Source: Cyclobacterium sp. SYSU L10401 (GTDB lineage: Bacteria; Bacteroidota; Bacteroidia; Cytophagales; Cyclobacteriaceae). From it: 64,000 nt of DNA. The stretch is taken from contig NZ_WOFO01000003.1 of NCBI RefSeq assembly GCF_010993705.1, forward strand, positions 310,001 through 374,000. The letters are read 5' to 3'. Each line of letters begins with the position of its first letter. Positions within the stretch are counted from its first letter, which is position 1. A program made the translations under genes and the position numbers. Under the pieces are notes generated by a model. It did no database searches. It saw nothing but the letters and a program-made list of their open reading frames with translations, and was not told the DNA's origin. Of this stretch, positions 54,592 through 63,451 are shown one piece after another.

Positions 54592-56691
54592 TTATTGAAA
54601 TTTCTCCGTCAGGCTGGATTTACTTTCCCATTTTTCCGCAAACCAGGACTTGGTTTTGGTTAAAAAATCTCTTCCATGATAGGTTTTGTGGGAGGAATAG
54701 AGCGTACTGAGGTACTGTTTCAGCATTTCTTTCTGATCCTGGCTTAGATTTGAGGAGGAGCTGGGATTGTTCCGTAAAGCAGGGAAATCATTGGTGGATT
54801 TAAAAATTACCATGCTATCCAGGGATAGCTGTGACCCTTCGGGCAATGCATCATTGGCAAATATATCCGGTAGGGTAACCTGATCCAAAGGAACATTGAT
54901 TTTAAAAAGTCCCTCGTTTTTCCTGGTATCTAAAAGCCAAAACCCTTCCGGATCAGCAGACAGACTTTGAACAGTATCCATCTGCCCAATGGTTTCTATG
55001 GTGTTTTTCTGAGAGATCCATTGCTCAAATTTTACCGGATTGTACCTCAGCGGACTCATGAGTTGGTACAAGCTGTCCCTTAAGTCTGGCTGAGGCTGAA
55101 AATACTCAAAAACCACTCCTTCCCGATGAAAAGAAACATTTTTGATCCGATTGAGAGGTTTTTCCATACTTTTCCATGCTTCCAGGGAAGTGGAATCTAC
55201 TGAAAATGAGCCTATGGGTATGTTCTCCTTAAACAACTGGTATAAACCTTCGCTATATAATGCCTGAAACCACAGGCTGTCATTTTTTGACCAAAGTTGT
55301 ATGGATTGGTTATCTATTAACTCAGGGCGGGCATGTTTTTTTATGTCCCTCCACTCCGTTGAATCAATCAATGAATCCCTGGTGATCTTGTACCAAAAGG
55401 TAGAATAAAAATTATAGGGCAAGGCATGGGCTTCAAACTCCAATTGCTGTACCTGCGCTATCATTTGTATAAGGGTATTCCATTTATTTTCGGCCAGGTT
55501 CCTGTTGTTGTACCGGTCCTCGGACGCAGCCCTCAGGGAGTCGATGGAAGTCAGCTCCTGTTTAATCGTTTTTTCAAATTGTACGGCCTCCTCGTAACTG
55601 ATGTATCGGTCCGCGTTAATTTCTTTGGTTAATTGAATGATTTTGTCATGGTGGAAAATGACCTTTTTTATTTCTTTACCGGTCAGCAATGAAAATAGAC
55701 GACTTAGGGTTTCAGCCCCATTTTTTTCAGCCTGCTCAATTATCCCGGCATTGCGGGCATTGGTTTTTAGCTTTTGAACAGCATAAATTTTTACTTTTCT
55801 ACTGTCTTTAAAATCAACCTTGCCATTGTAGGTCAGGATATCAAACCCGGGGATTCCCTTTTCCGGAATAAACCAGGGATTGATATCTGAATTGAGGACC
55901 TGTGGTGCCAGTCCAAAAAAATGGAGTTCGCCCATATCCTCATTGAAATGATACATGCTTTGATCCAAATCGTTAAAATCAAACCCTGCCTTGACGGTTC
56001 CCCGACCAATGATGGCCAGCTTTTTCCTGGACTCCCTTCGTGATAAGTTTGATAGTCTGTTTTCAAAAAAATCAGTGACAAATCCATCAGGTTGCCACCA
56101 ATCGTTTTCAGGCCTTTCGTACCATCCCATGAGGACTTGTCTGGCTTGCTTATCGGAAATGGAGTTGCCGGAACGGATGATCCCAGCTTCCAGGCCGATG
56201 AAATGAAACACCTCATCATACAAGGCCATTTGACTGGTATTGGCCCAATCTTCCAGGAAATAGAGTTTTTCAAGTATATTTTTCTGATTGACTGGATCGA
56301 TAAGTAACCTTTTTCTTTCCCTGCGATTGAGACTATTGTCTTCATTTCCAATGGATAGCCTGTTTTCAGCTGAAAGTGTGTGAAAGTTTCTCAGGTTTTC
56401 CAGAGCAGTTTTTATATCCTGATACATGTATTCTGCCTGGGATCTGATATCTTCTTCCTCCAGCAGATTGATTTGGGCCTCATCTATGGATGCCAGCACT
56501 TCCCCATAGTACTCCGCGGTAATCATTTCACCAACTTCACGGATTTCAGAAACAATGTTTGCTGTAGGCTGTAGTTCAGGTTTTCCTCCGAAAATATGCA
56601 GTGGGTTCCACCAAAAAAGCAACACAACCAATGCTCCCACCAAAAGGATTTCCAAAATAAACCGGCCGCTATGGAGGATTTGCCTAATCAT
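54592..56691 (-). CDS. Large membrane protein with split DUF4230-like core
   Basis: This 699-residue protein has a single N-terminal helix (about 12-28). Residues 43-67 read like the start of a DUF4230 domain (IVSEIREVGEMITAEYYGE). The matching second half begins at about 223 (KKLAIIGRGTVKAGFDFNDL) and reaches about 345 (FSLLTGKEIKKV). An insertion of about 155 residues separates them, and a ~350-residue C-terminal part of unknown fold follows. Four bases overlap the smaller DUF4230 gene upstream, so it is the last gene of this minus-strand operon. The function is unknown. Confidence 0.7.
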   Translation of the reverse strand: MIRQILHSGRFILEILLVGALVVLLFWWNPLHIFGGKPELQPTANIVSEIREVGEMITAEYYGEVLASIDEAQINLLEEEDIRSQAEYMYQDIKTALENLRNFHTLSAENRLSIGNEDNSLNRRERKRLLIDPVNQKNILEKLYFLEDWANTSQMALYDEVFHFIGLEAGIIRSGNSISDKQARQVLMGWYERPENDWWQPDGFVTDFFENRLSNLSRRESRKKLAIIGRGTVKAGFDFNDLDQSMYHFNEDMGELHFFGLAPQVLNSDINPWFIPEKGIPGFDILTYNGKVDFKDSRKVKIYAVQKLKTNARNAGIIEQAEKNGAETLSRLFSLLTGKEIKKVIFHHDKIIQLTKEINADRYISYEEAVQFEKTIKQELTSIDSLRAASEDRYNNRNLAENKWNTLIQMIAQVQQLEFEAHALPYNFYSTFWYKITRDSLIDSTEWRDIKKHARPELIDNQSIQLWSKNDSLWFQALYSEGLYQLFKENIPIGSFSVDSTSLEAWKSMEKPLNRIKNVSFHREGVVFEYFQPQPDLRDSLYQLMSPLRYNPVKFEQWISQKNTIETIGQMDTVQSLSADPEGFWLLDTRKNEGLFKINVPLDQVTLPDIFANDALPEGSQLSLDSMVIFKSTNDFPALRNNPSSSSNLSQDQKEMLKQYLSTLYSSHKTYHGRDFLTKTKSWFAEKWESKSSLTEKFQ

Positions 56692-57305
56692 GGGTTCATC
56701 AGGTTATCGGGACTGTTTACTTGACGGATTAAAAGGGAATCATTTTCAAATTGGATATAGATTTCTTCAAACTCAAAACTTTTAAGAACCATTTGAATGA
56801 GTTCGCGGGCATGGTTTTGACTGGTGCTTACCAATCCCATATAAGGCAGGTTATCCCTGATATCCATTTCAGCCATTCTAAAGAAGGTTTCCTGATCTTC
56901 CAGGTTGATTTCATTAAGAAACCGCTCAGGGTTGGAAATCAAAGTGTCTTCAACAAAGTCTTCGGGTGGATAGGAAAAATTAAGCACTTCAATGGGAGGT
57001 AATTTCAAGGTTATTTTCTTACCCTGTATAAGGATGTCCTCTTCGCTGATCTTATCCAGGTTAATGCCGGTTTTTATCTTTGCCCTGGAATAGGCCAGGA
57101 AGGAGGCTTCATTAAGCGGAATGAATAAGATGTTTTTCGTTTTTTTTCCAAAAACAACTTTATCCACCACGAATTCGGAAACCACCAAATCACTTGCCTG
57201 TTGAATTTTCCCTATGACCAGGCCTCTTTCATCCTTTTCACAAGCAGTAAAAGAAAGGATTAGAAGGCAGCCAATTGCTATAACTTTCCATTTCAAGTCA
57301 ACCAT
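56688..57305 (-). CDS. DUF4230-domain lipoprotein
   Basis: This 205-residue protein has a lipoprotein signal with lipobox LILSFTAC and a single DUF4230 domain (about 30-185): LVVSEFVVDKVVFGKK, FLAYSRAKIKTGINLDK, then KKITLKLPPIEVLNF. DUF4230 proteins are widespread, and their function is unknown. It overlaps the muramidase gene before it by 13 bases and the split DUF4230 gene after it by 4. Having two DUF4230 proteins next to each other suggests a heteromeric envelope complex. Confidence 0.85.
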   Translation of the reverse strand: MVDLKWKVIAIGCLLILSFTACEKDERGLVIGKIQQASDLVVSEFVVDKVVFGKKTKNILFIPLNEASFLAYSRAKIKTGINLDKISEEDILIQGKKITLKLPPIEVLNFSYPPEDFVEDTLISNPERFLNEINLEDQETFFRMAEMDIRDNLPYMGLVSTSQNHARELIQMVLKSFEFEEIYIQFENDSLLIRQVNSPDNLMNP

Positions 57306-59017
57306 GTGCCTTCTTTTTTGAATTTTTCGTAGTGATTTTTCATTTTGATATGGTATTGATTGACTTTATATCCGCTCCCGTTGTATCCATATGCGAAAGA
57401 CTCCCAGTCGTAATTGTCCTGCACTTCTTCGGATATATAATCTATCAATGCCTTTCCCCGGACTTTCTTGGATTTAATGAACTCCAGAAAATCCAAAAAA
57501 TGAAAATATTCTGATTCATGTTGGCGTTCCTCAAATTCAGCCGGACTTTTGTACTTTCTACCCTTGATGTGATGTTCCAGGTTTTCTCCCAGAATCTGAA
57601 AAAGGCCCCAGGAAGTAGCATAAATCGCTGCTTTGGGATCAATATTCCTGGCTTCATTCAGGCGGTCATATTCACCGGCACCTACCCGGTAATGCTTTCT
57701 CGTCCACTTTTTATAAATAATGTGTTCTTTTCCCTGGCTCAAGGTTTTGGGATCTTTGCCGAATTTTTCCAGCCAATACCAAAACTTATGCCCTTCAAAG
57801 AGGATTTTCGCCCTGCCATCATGAAGGTGACCCCTTCCGGCTGATTCTACGGTTACGATGGCCTTGATTACTGGCAGGCTGATTTTGATTTTATCCCGCT
57901 GCTCCAATTCATCCAAAGCAAGCCGGATATCCATATCACTTAAAATTTTACTGTTGACATTGTCTTTGATTTGCACGTATTCCTCCCTATACATCAAATC
58001 TTCCTGCTTATTATCAAATGAGGTGGATAAAGATATCCGTTGGTCAGTCAATTCACTTTTGGATGTTTCCTCCTTTTGCTCAAAGCCTGCATCCTCCATT
58101 GAAAAAAGACTATTGTCCATATCCAAACTACTTAATGGGTGGGCTGGTGCATCGCTTTTGGTAGTAGCAGTAGTACGTGGAGATTTGCTTTCCTCCCCTT
58201 CATTTTCTTCAGGACGATCTCTTGGCACCCACCTGTTTTGCAAGTATTTGAGTGATTTATCCCCAAAATAAAAGGCAATCATCATTAGAAAAGCTGTTTC
58301 AAAGAATTCAAATTGCTGACTCAGCAAGGCGGCATCCACTCCCGTATATTGGGTTCCAAAGCTTACGATCAGTAATGCCATGCCGCCCATTAACAAAGTA
58401 AATGCGATCATTCCCCGCACCGTTCCGGGAGGAAGCCCAAAGGTCTGGCTCCGATAGGGATTGTGATCAGGCATGGACATTTCAGAAGCCTTTACAGGCA
58501 AACCCTGACTGTACCGGTCCTTTGCATCGTATATCCGCTGCCAATCCTGGTCTGTCAGTCCATAATTGATGTTGTAATGGTAAACAGACCACATAAAATA
58601 AATCAGGAATAAAGCGATCCATACAACAGAGGTGGCCAAGCCCACTGCCTGGAAAAGATTATCATACTCCACATAGACGAAAAAGGCTCCCAGGATACCA
58701 AAAATCACTAAAACGGAGGATAATATGACGGTACCTTTAAAAAAGAAAGTATGGTACGGGTTGAAATTTGGATTTCTGTCCTTTGTTTTTGGACCAAAAT
58801 ACCTGGCCAATAGGCCATAAATAAATATTAATGCAGTCACAATTACCAATCCCGAACCCAGTAATTGATTGGTTGTTTCCATACCAGGGACAATAAATAG
58901 GAGTACTGCCAACATGATAAGTAGTATTGACCCAATATGGATGTACAAATATTTTCTTTCTGAAATACCTTTGTTTTTTTCCAGGGGACCCTTATTGTTT
59001 TCTTTATCCGTTTCCAT
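57293..59017 (-). CDS. Membrane-anchored N-acetylmuramidase (PF11860/DUF3380 type)
   Basis: This 574-residue protein has about six membrane helices in the first ~260 residues (for example LLIMLAVLLFIVPG and GMIAFTLLMGGMALLIV). A charged linker (about 265-380) leads to a C-terminal N-acetylmuramidase domain (about 380-565). Glu391 in AIVTVESAGRGHL is the likely catalytic residue, followed by RAKILFEGHKFWYWL and ATSWGLFQILGEN. This domain is best known from phage endolysins, but here it is tied to the membrane. The gene starts 32 bases after the DUF5675 gene. Confidence 0.88.
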   Translation of the reverse strand: METDKENNKGPLEKNKGISERKYLYIHIGSILLIMLAVLLFIVPGMETTNQLLGSGLVIVTALIFIYGLLARYFGPKTKDRNPNFNPYHTFFFKGTVILSSVLVIFGILGAFFVYVEYDNLFQAVGLATSVVWIALFLIYFMWSVYHYNINYGLTDQDWQRIYDAKDRYSQGLPVKASEMSMPDHNPYRSQTFGLPPGTVRGMIAFTLLMGGMALLIVSFGTQYTGVDAALLSQQFEFFETAFLMMIAFYFGDKSLKYLQNRWVPRDRPEENEGEESKSPRTTATTKSDAPAHPLSSLDMDNSLFSMEDAGFEQKEETSKSELTDQRISLSTSFDNKQEDLMYREEYVQIKDNVNSKILSDMDIRLALDELEQRDKIKISLPVIKAIVTVESAGRGHLHDGRAKILFEGHKFWYWLEKFGKDPKTLSQGKEHIIYKKWTRKHYRVGAGEYDRLNEARNIDPKAAIYATSWGLFQILGENLEHHIKGRKYKSPAEFEERQHESEYFHFLDFLEFIKSKKVRGKALIDYISEEVQDNYDWESFAYGYNGSGYKVNQYHIKMKNHYEKFKKEGTWLT

Positions 59018-59049
59018 AGTTACTGTCAGTGTCTGTAAAATGAATTTAT

Positions 59050-59877
59050 TCAGGTCTGGGGGACAGCCTGTAAATGTTTTGTTTTTATGGTAGCCCTTTT
59101 CACCCAGCTTTCATCTAAAATCTGGATGCTGAGGGGTGTATTGGAACTTACTCTTGGATATATGGCTTGATAAAACCGTTCGTAGGCCTTTTGGGAATGA
59201 GTCACCATTTTTTCTTTAGATGCTGTATTGACTCCGTCAGCCAATAATATACATCCCCGGGTATCCTGATGCGTATTGCCAATATGAATGTAAACCAGGT
59301 CATAGTTCGGGATATTTTTAATTTCAATGTGGTATTCAAACCAGGGGAATCGCTTGCGGTATCTTTGGGTTAATTCGGTTAAATTCTGGTTATAGGACAA
59401 GGGGTACCTGCCTTCGGGAATTCGGGTATTGCCGGAAATCTTTTCATCCCTGTGGGTATCCTCCAGGGTATAGGCAAAAAAGCGCCCATCAATAAACAGC
59501 AAGCCCAGTGTGGTGAGTCCGTCATCCAGGTACCTCAATACGGTAAGGTCTGATTGAGAAAGACCTTCTTCCTCATGCTGAACTTTACTGAGCAATCTCT
59601 CCAGGCTGGAAATATCAGGTTCTTTCTGATTCAGCTGCGTTAGGGGAACCCCGGTCTGGGTTGCCTTTTTTTCTTCAAGGACTACTGACCGGGAAGGGCC
59701 TTGCCCGCTAAATAATTCTTTTATGGATTGGGCACCTTTTCTTAGGAAATAAATCACATAACCTATAAATCCAACCACCCACATCCAAATATTTTCCAAA
59801 GACCGGGGATTGTATATAAAGAAAGCAATGACCAGAACCACCAAACCTAGCAGCAGAAGTCCTAAAAACCTGTTCAT
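59050..59877 (-). CDS. DUF5675-domain membrane protein
   Basis: This 275-residue protein has two N-terminal hydrophobic segments (about 3-21 and 28-44), a charged linker, and a DUF5675 domain from about residue 125: LLFIDGRFFAYTLED, GNTRIPEGRYPLSY and YIHIGNTHQDTRGCILLADG. The DUF5675 fold resembles cell-wall-active L,D-transpeptidase-like proteins and occurs in phage and secretion loci; its activity is unproven. ATG 59877 (MNRFLGLLLLG) is used in preference to an upstream TTG at 59934. It is the first gene of the minus-strand operon. Confidence 0.82.
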   Translation of the reverse strand: MNRFLGLLLLGLVVLVIAFFIYNPRSLENIWMWVVGFIGYVIYFLRKGAQSIKELFSGQGPSRSVVLEEKKATQTGVPLTQLNQKEPDISSLERLLSKVQHEEEGLSQSDLTVLRYLDDGLTTLGLLFIDGRFFAYTLEDTHRDEKISGNTRIPEGRYPLSYNQNLTELTQRYRKRFPWFEYHIEIKNIPNYDLVYIHIGNTHQDTRGCILLADGVNTASKEKMVTHSQKAYERFYQAIYPRVSSNTPLSIQILDESWVKRATIKTKHLQAVPQT

Positions 59878-59934
59878 TTGGCATATTTTAGTTATAGGGC
59901 AAAAGAAAAATAATGTTGGTTTTATTGGTATCAA

Positions 59935-60284
59935 AATTTAATTATTAAAAATAGAAGTTCAAAAAAATTATTTGCCTTTTTTTAAAAAAAATATGCCGCT
60001 GGGAATAAATAGATTTTTGGGTTTTGGGCTTTGGTAAATTAGATCAATTATAGATAACTGTTTTTCAGGCTTCATTTTGCATCATTTCTATATTTGCCAT
60101 TAAATTTTCTCTGATTTTTATTAAATTCCAACCAAAATTAAAAGCTATAGTCTTTGATAACTGTCTATCAATTAAAGATTTCTAAAATCCTGGCAAGTTA
60201 TCCCAGCATATAACCATTGAAATAGCAATCAATTGAATTACAACTGATAAAACTTTAAATTCAAAAATTAACATTAAGAAAAAA
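59935..60284. other. Promoter region between divergent DUF5675 and IorA genes
   Basis: These 350 bases are very AT-rich and must carry two divergent promoters. A TATATTTG at 60089-60096 fits the -7 consensus for the + strand, with no well-spaced -33 half. I see no open frame or RNA gene. Confidence 0.45.
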
Positions 60285-60746
60285 ATGGCTAACTACAAAC
60301 TTCAAATCAACGGAAAAAGCTATGAGGTGGATGTCGATGAAGACACCCCTTTATTGTGGGTTCTCCGTGACAACCTCGGGCTGGTCGGGACCAAGTATTC
60401 CTGTGGCATTGCCCAATGTGGTGCTTGTACCGTGCATATCAATGATGAAGCAGTAAGGTCTTGTGTCTTACCCATTTCTGCCGTAAAGGATGATAAGGTG
60501 ACTACCATAGAGGGGTTGTCAGAAAAGGGAGATCATCCGGTGCAACAGGCATGGGAAGAGGTGGATGTGGCACAGTGTGGCTACTGTCAGGCAGGTCAGA
60601 TCATGACTGCTGCGGCACTACTCAAAAAGAATGCGGCACCTAGTGATGAAGAAATTGTGGAAGGTATGAATGCCAATATTTGCAGGTGCGGTACCTATCA
60701 CAGAATCAAAGAGGCAGTAAAGTTGGCATCAGCTAAAACCAAATAA
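60285..60746 (+). CDS. iorA: [2Fe-2S] small subunit of an isoquinoline 1-oxidoreductase-type hydroxylase
   Basis: This 153-residue electron-transfer subunit has two [2Fe-2S] clusters: [14 protein letters not shown] with an earlier Cys, and [10 protein letters not shown] followed by CRCGTYHRI. It passes electrons from the molybdenum subunit, whose gene starts two bases after its stop. It has no signal sequence of its own and is probably carried across by the Tat-exported partner. Length and motif spacing match IorA-type subunits. Confidence 0.96.
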   Translation: MANYKLQINGKSYEVDVDEDTPLLWVLRDNLGLVGTKYSCGIAQCGACTVHINDEAVRSCVLPISAVKDDKVTTIEGLSEKGDHPVQQAWEEVDVAQCGYCQAGQIMTAAALLKKNAAPSDEEIVEGMNANICRCGTYHRIKEAVKLASAKTK

Positions 60747-60748
60747 CC

Positions 60749-62905
60749 ATGGAAAAAGGATTGAAAACAAATAGAAGAGATTTCTTGAAAATTGCTGCCA
60801 CTGCAGGCGGTGGACTTTTGATTGGGTTTAACTGGTCTGGTTGTGATTCCCCTAAAATGAAGGTGGTCAGTGATGAGGAAGTGTTGAACAGTGCCTTGAA
60901 TTTCAATAGTTATTTATCTATTTCACCTACAGATCATGTGGTTATATATTCGCCCAACCCAGAGCTGGGTCAGAATATCAAAACTTCATTTCCGATGATC
61001 GTAGCCGAAGAACTGGATGTTGACTGGTCTAAGGTAAGGGTGCAACAAGCTTTCCTGGATACTGAAAAATATGATCGTCAGGTGACGGGAGGCTCAGGAG
61101 CCATGCCACACTCCTGGGAAAGATTACGAACTGCCGGAGCTACGGCAAGGCAAATGCTGATGGAAGCGGCTGCCAAACGGCTGGGGGTTTCCATAGACGA
61201 TTTGAAAACGGAAAATGGGCAGGTAATTCATGGGTCGAAAAAATTAACCTATGGAGAATTGGCAAATGAAGCTGCACTTGGTCCGGTTCCGGAAAATGTA
61301 AAACTGAAAAACATCAATGATTTTAAAATCATTGGTACGCCGGTAAAAAATGTGGACAACAAGGCCATGTTTACCGGGCAGCCGTTGTATGGCCTGGACA
61401 TTTACCGGGAGGGAATGGTACATGCCATGATTCAGCGTCCTCCTTTTGGCATGAAGCTAAAATCAGTAGATGCTGAGGCCGCCAAAAAAATCAAAGGCGT
61501 GAAAGATGTGGTTACCTTTAAGGAAAACGTAGCCATTATTGGGGAAGCTACCTGGCCTTTGATGAAAGCCAGGAAGCAGTTAAAAGTACAATATGAACCT
61601 GTAGACGGTAAACTCGAATCCACTGCCTACCACAACCAGGTATTTGATGACATGTTGAATACTGGAAAAGGAGACATCAAGCGACAGGATGGGGATGTAA
61701 ATGCGGCTTTTAGTACCGCTGCCAAGGTGGTAAAAAGTGAGTATCAATGTCCGTTTTTATCCCATAGTCCGATGGAACCCATGAACTTTTTTGCCCATGT
61801 AAAAGCCGATGGGGTAGAATTGGTAGGTCCTACACAAACCCCGGACCGGGCAAGAAATGCAGCGGCTGAGATCTGCGGTGTTTCACCAGACAAGGTGACT
61901 GTGGAGATGACCCGTTTGGGAGGCGGATTTGGTAGAAGACTTAGGGCCGATTTTGTTGAAGAAGCGGTAGAATTATCAAAAATGCTCAATGCACCAGTGA
62001 AATTGACCTGGTCCAGAGAAGATGATATTACCGGTGGTGCCTATCGTCCTGCCGTGAAATACAGGTTTGAAGCAGCTCTGGATAGCGATAACAAGCTGGT
62101 TGGGTACAAATTGAGAGGTGTTGGGATCAATGCTGGCAATTGTACCCGGGAGAATAACTTTCCTTCAGGATCGGTAGAGAACCTTTTGATAGAGTCACTG
62201 GAGTATAAATCTCCGATTACTACCAATGCCTGGCGGGCACCCATCACCAACTTCCTCGCTTTTGCGGAGCAGTCCTTCTTAGACGAAGTAGCTGAAGCTG
62301 CCGGAAAAGACCCGGTGGCATTCCGGTTAGAATTATTGGATAGAGCAAAATCCAACCCTGTAGGAGAGATCCATTACGACATAGACAGGATGAAGAAAGT
62401 AGTAGAAACTGTGGCGGAAAAATCCGGATGGGGTAAAAAGCAGGGTGTTTCCCAAGGTATTAGTGTGTATTTTTCCCACAGATCTTATGTTGGCCAGGTG
62501 GCCGAGGCCAGAATGGTCAACGGAGCACCTGTTTTGGATAAAATATATGCTGTGACCGATTGTGGCATAGTGGTCAATCCTACGGGAGCTGATCAGCAGG
62601 TAAGAGGGGGAATGGTAGATGGAATGGGACATGCCATGTTTACCAACATGACCTTTACCGATGGCATTTCAGACCAGAAAAACTTTGATTCTTACCGATT
62701 GATCAAAATGAAGGAGATTCCTGAAATAGAAACCCATTTTATCAAAAATGGAATAGATCCTACAGGGCTGGGAGAGCCGGCATTGCCACCTACGGGCGGA
62801 GCCATAGCCAATGCCATTTACAAGGCCTCCGGAAAAAGGGTAAGGAATCAGCCTTTTATGGAGCAGGAAGAAATGAAAAATGTCAAATTGGGCGATCCTG
62901 CCTGA
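60749..62905 (+). CDS. iorB: Molybdopterin-binding subunit of an isoquinoline 1-oxidoreductase-type aldehyde/heterocycle oxidase
   Basis: This 718-residue molybdenum enzyme subunit has a Tat signal TNRRDFLKIAATAGGG. It then shows two tandem xanthine-oxidase-family halves, with GGGFGRRLRADFVEEAV around the cofactor and GLGEPALPPTGGAIANAI with the conserved catalytic Glu late in the protein. It acts on aldehydes or N-heterocycles in the periplasm. No FAD subunit, cytochrome c subunit or cofactor-insertion factor is next to it, so the electron acceptor is unknown. A strong terminator follows. Confidence 0.95.
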   Translation: MEKGLKTNRRDFLKIAATAGGGLLIGFNWSGCDSPKMKVVSDEEVLNSALNFNSYLSISPTDHVVIYSPNPELGQNIKTSFPMIVAEELDVDWSKVRVQQAFLDTEKYDRQVTGGSGAMPHSWERLRTAGATARQMLMEAAAKRLGVSIDDLKTENGQVIHGSKKLTYGELANEAALGPVPENVKLKNINDFKIIGTPVKNVDNKAMFTGQPLYGLDIYREGMVHAMIQRPPFGMKLKSVDAEAAKKIKGVKDVVTFKENVAIIGEATWPLMKARKQLKVQYEPVDGKLESTAYHNQVFDDMLNTGKGDIKRQDGDVNAAFSTAAKVVKSEYQCPFLSHSPMEPMNFFAHVKADGVELVGPTQTPDRARNAAAEICGVSPDKVTVEMTRLGGGFGRRLRADFVEEAVELSKMLNAPVKLTWSREDDITGGAYRPAVKYRFEAALDSDNKLVGYKLRGVGINAGNCTRENNFPSGSVENLLIESLEYKSPITTNAWRAPITNFLAFAEQSFLDEVAEAAGKDPVAFRLELLDRAKSNPVGEIHYDIDRMKKVVETVAEKSGWGKKQGVSQGISVYFSHRSYVGQVAEARMVNGAPVLDKIYAVTDCGIVVNPTGADQQVRGGMVDGMGHAMFTNMTFTDGISDQKNFDSYRLIKMKEIPEIETHFIKNGIDPTGLGEPALPPTGGAIANAIYKASGKRVRNQPFMEQEEMKNVKLGDPA

Positions 62906-62929
62906 AAGTAAGTGTTTTATTAGAATATC

Positions 62930-62962
62930 AAAGGCGAAAACAGGGTGTTTTCGCCTTTTTTT
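62930..62962 (+). terminator. Terminator after iorB
   Basis: AAAGGCGAAAAC (62930-62941) pairs perfectly with GTTTTCGCCTTT (62947-62958) around a five-base loop. The T-run 62956-62962 completes it. Confidence 0.9.
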
Positions 62963-62963
62963 C

Positions 62964-63362
62964 TCATTGCATAGGCAAGCCGGAATCTCTGTCATCACCT
63001 ACTTCCAAAACCTCGGTGACCACATATTCACTTGCCCCTCTCCAGGGGATGGGGTTTAGATATTCCTTATACCTGAGCTCTACAAATTTTCCTCCTGACC
63101 TTTCCAGTATCATAGATACGGAATCACCTTCAATTGCACTAAACCTGAATTCATTGCTTTGCAAGGCACCGGGGTTTGGGCTTTGAAACCCATCCTGAAC
63201 CAGACGGCCTTCCCAGGTCTTGAAAATAAATCCCTTTTTTTCAAAATAATTCAAATTACCGGCTTTTACTCCTTCGGCAAAAACGAAATAGTACCTCCAC
63301 CAAAAAACTCCGGCAAGGATAATGACCAGCAGAACGATTCCAGGGCCGATAAATTTTTTCAT
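62964..63362 (-). CDS. Small single-pass membrane protein, uncharacterised
   Basis: This protein is about 132 residues. It has a membrane helix near the start (about 5-23, IGPGIVLLVIILAGVFWW) and a periplasmic beta-rich domain with KTWEGRLVQDGF, NEFRFSAIEGD and WRGASEYVVTEV. ATG 63362 (MKKFIGPG) is preferred to ATG 63389. Similar proteins occur beside lemA in Bacteroidota and carry the misleading database label 6-phosphogluconate dehydrogenase. They have no dehydrogenase motif. It is divergent from lemA. Confidence 0.8.
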   Translation of the reverse strand: MKKFIGPGIVLLVIILAGVFWWRYYFVFAEGVKAGNLNYFEKKGFIFKTWEGRLVQDGFQSPNPGALQSNEFRFSAIEGDSVSMILERSGGKFVELRYKEYLNPIPWRGASEYVVTEVLEVGDDRDSGLPMQ

Positions 63363-63451
63363 AAGCTTAAAATTGAAGTTATAAGGCATTAAATATAAGA
63401 ATAAATCCCAATTTTTGTATATTCAGACTTTATTGGATAAAACCCCAGACT

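Noticed and set aside
57293-59877. Prophage remnant (muramidase and DUF5675)
   Set aside because: No phage structural, integrase or holin gene is near, the proteins have membrane anchors, and the operon continues with DUF4230 genes.
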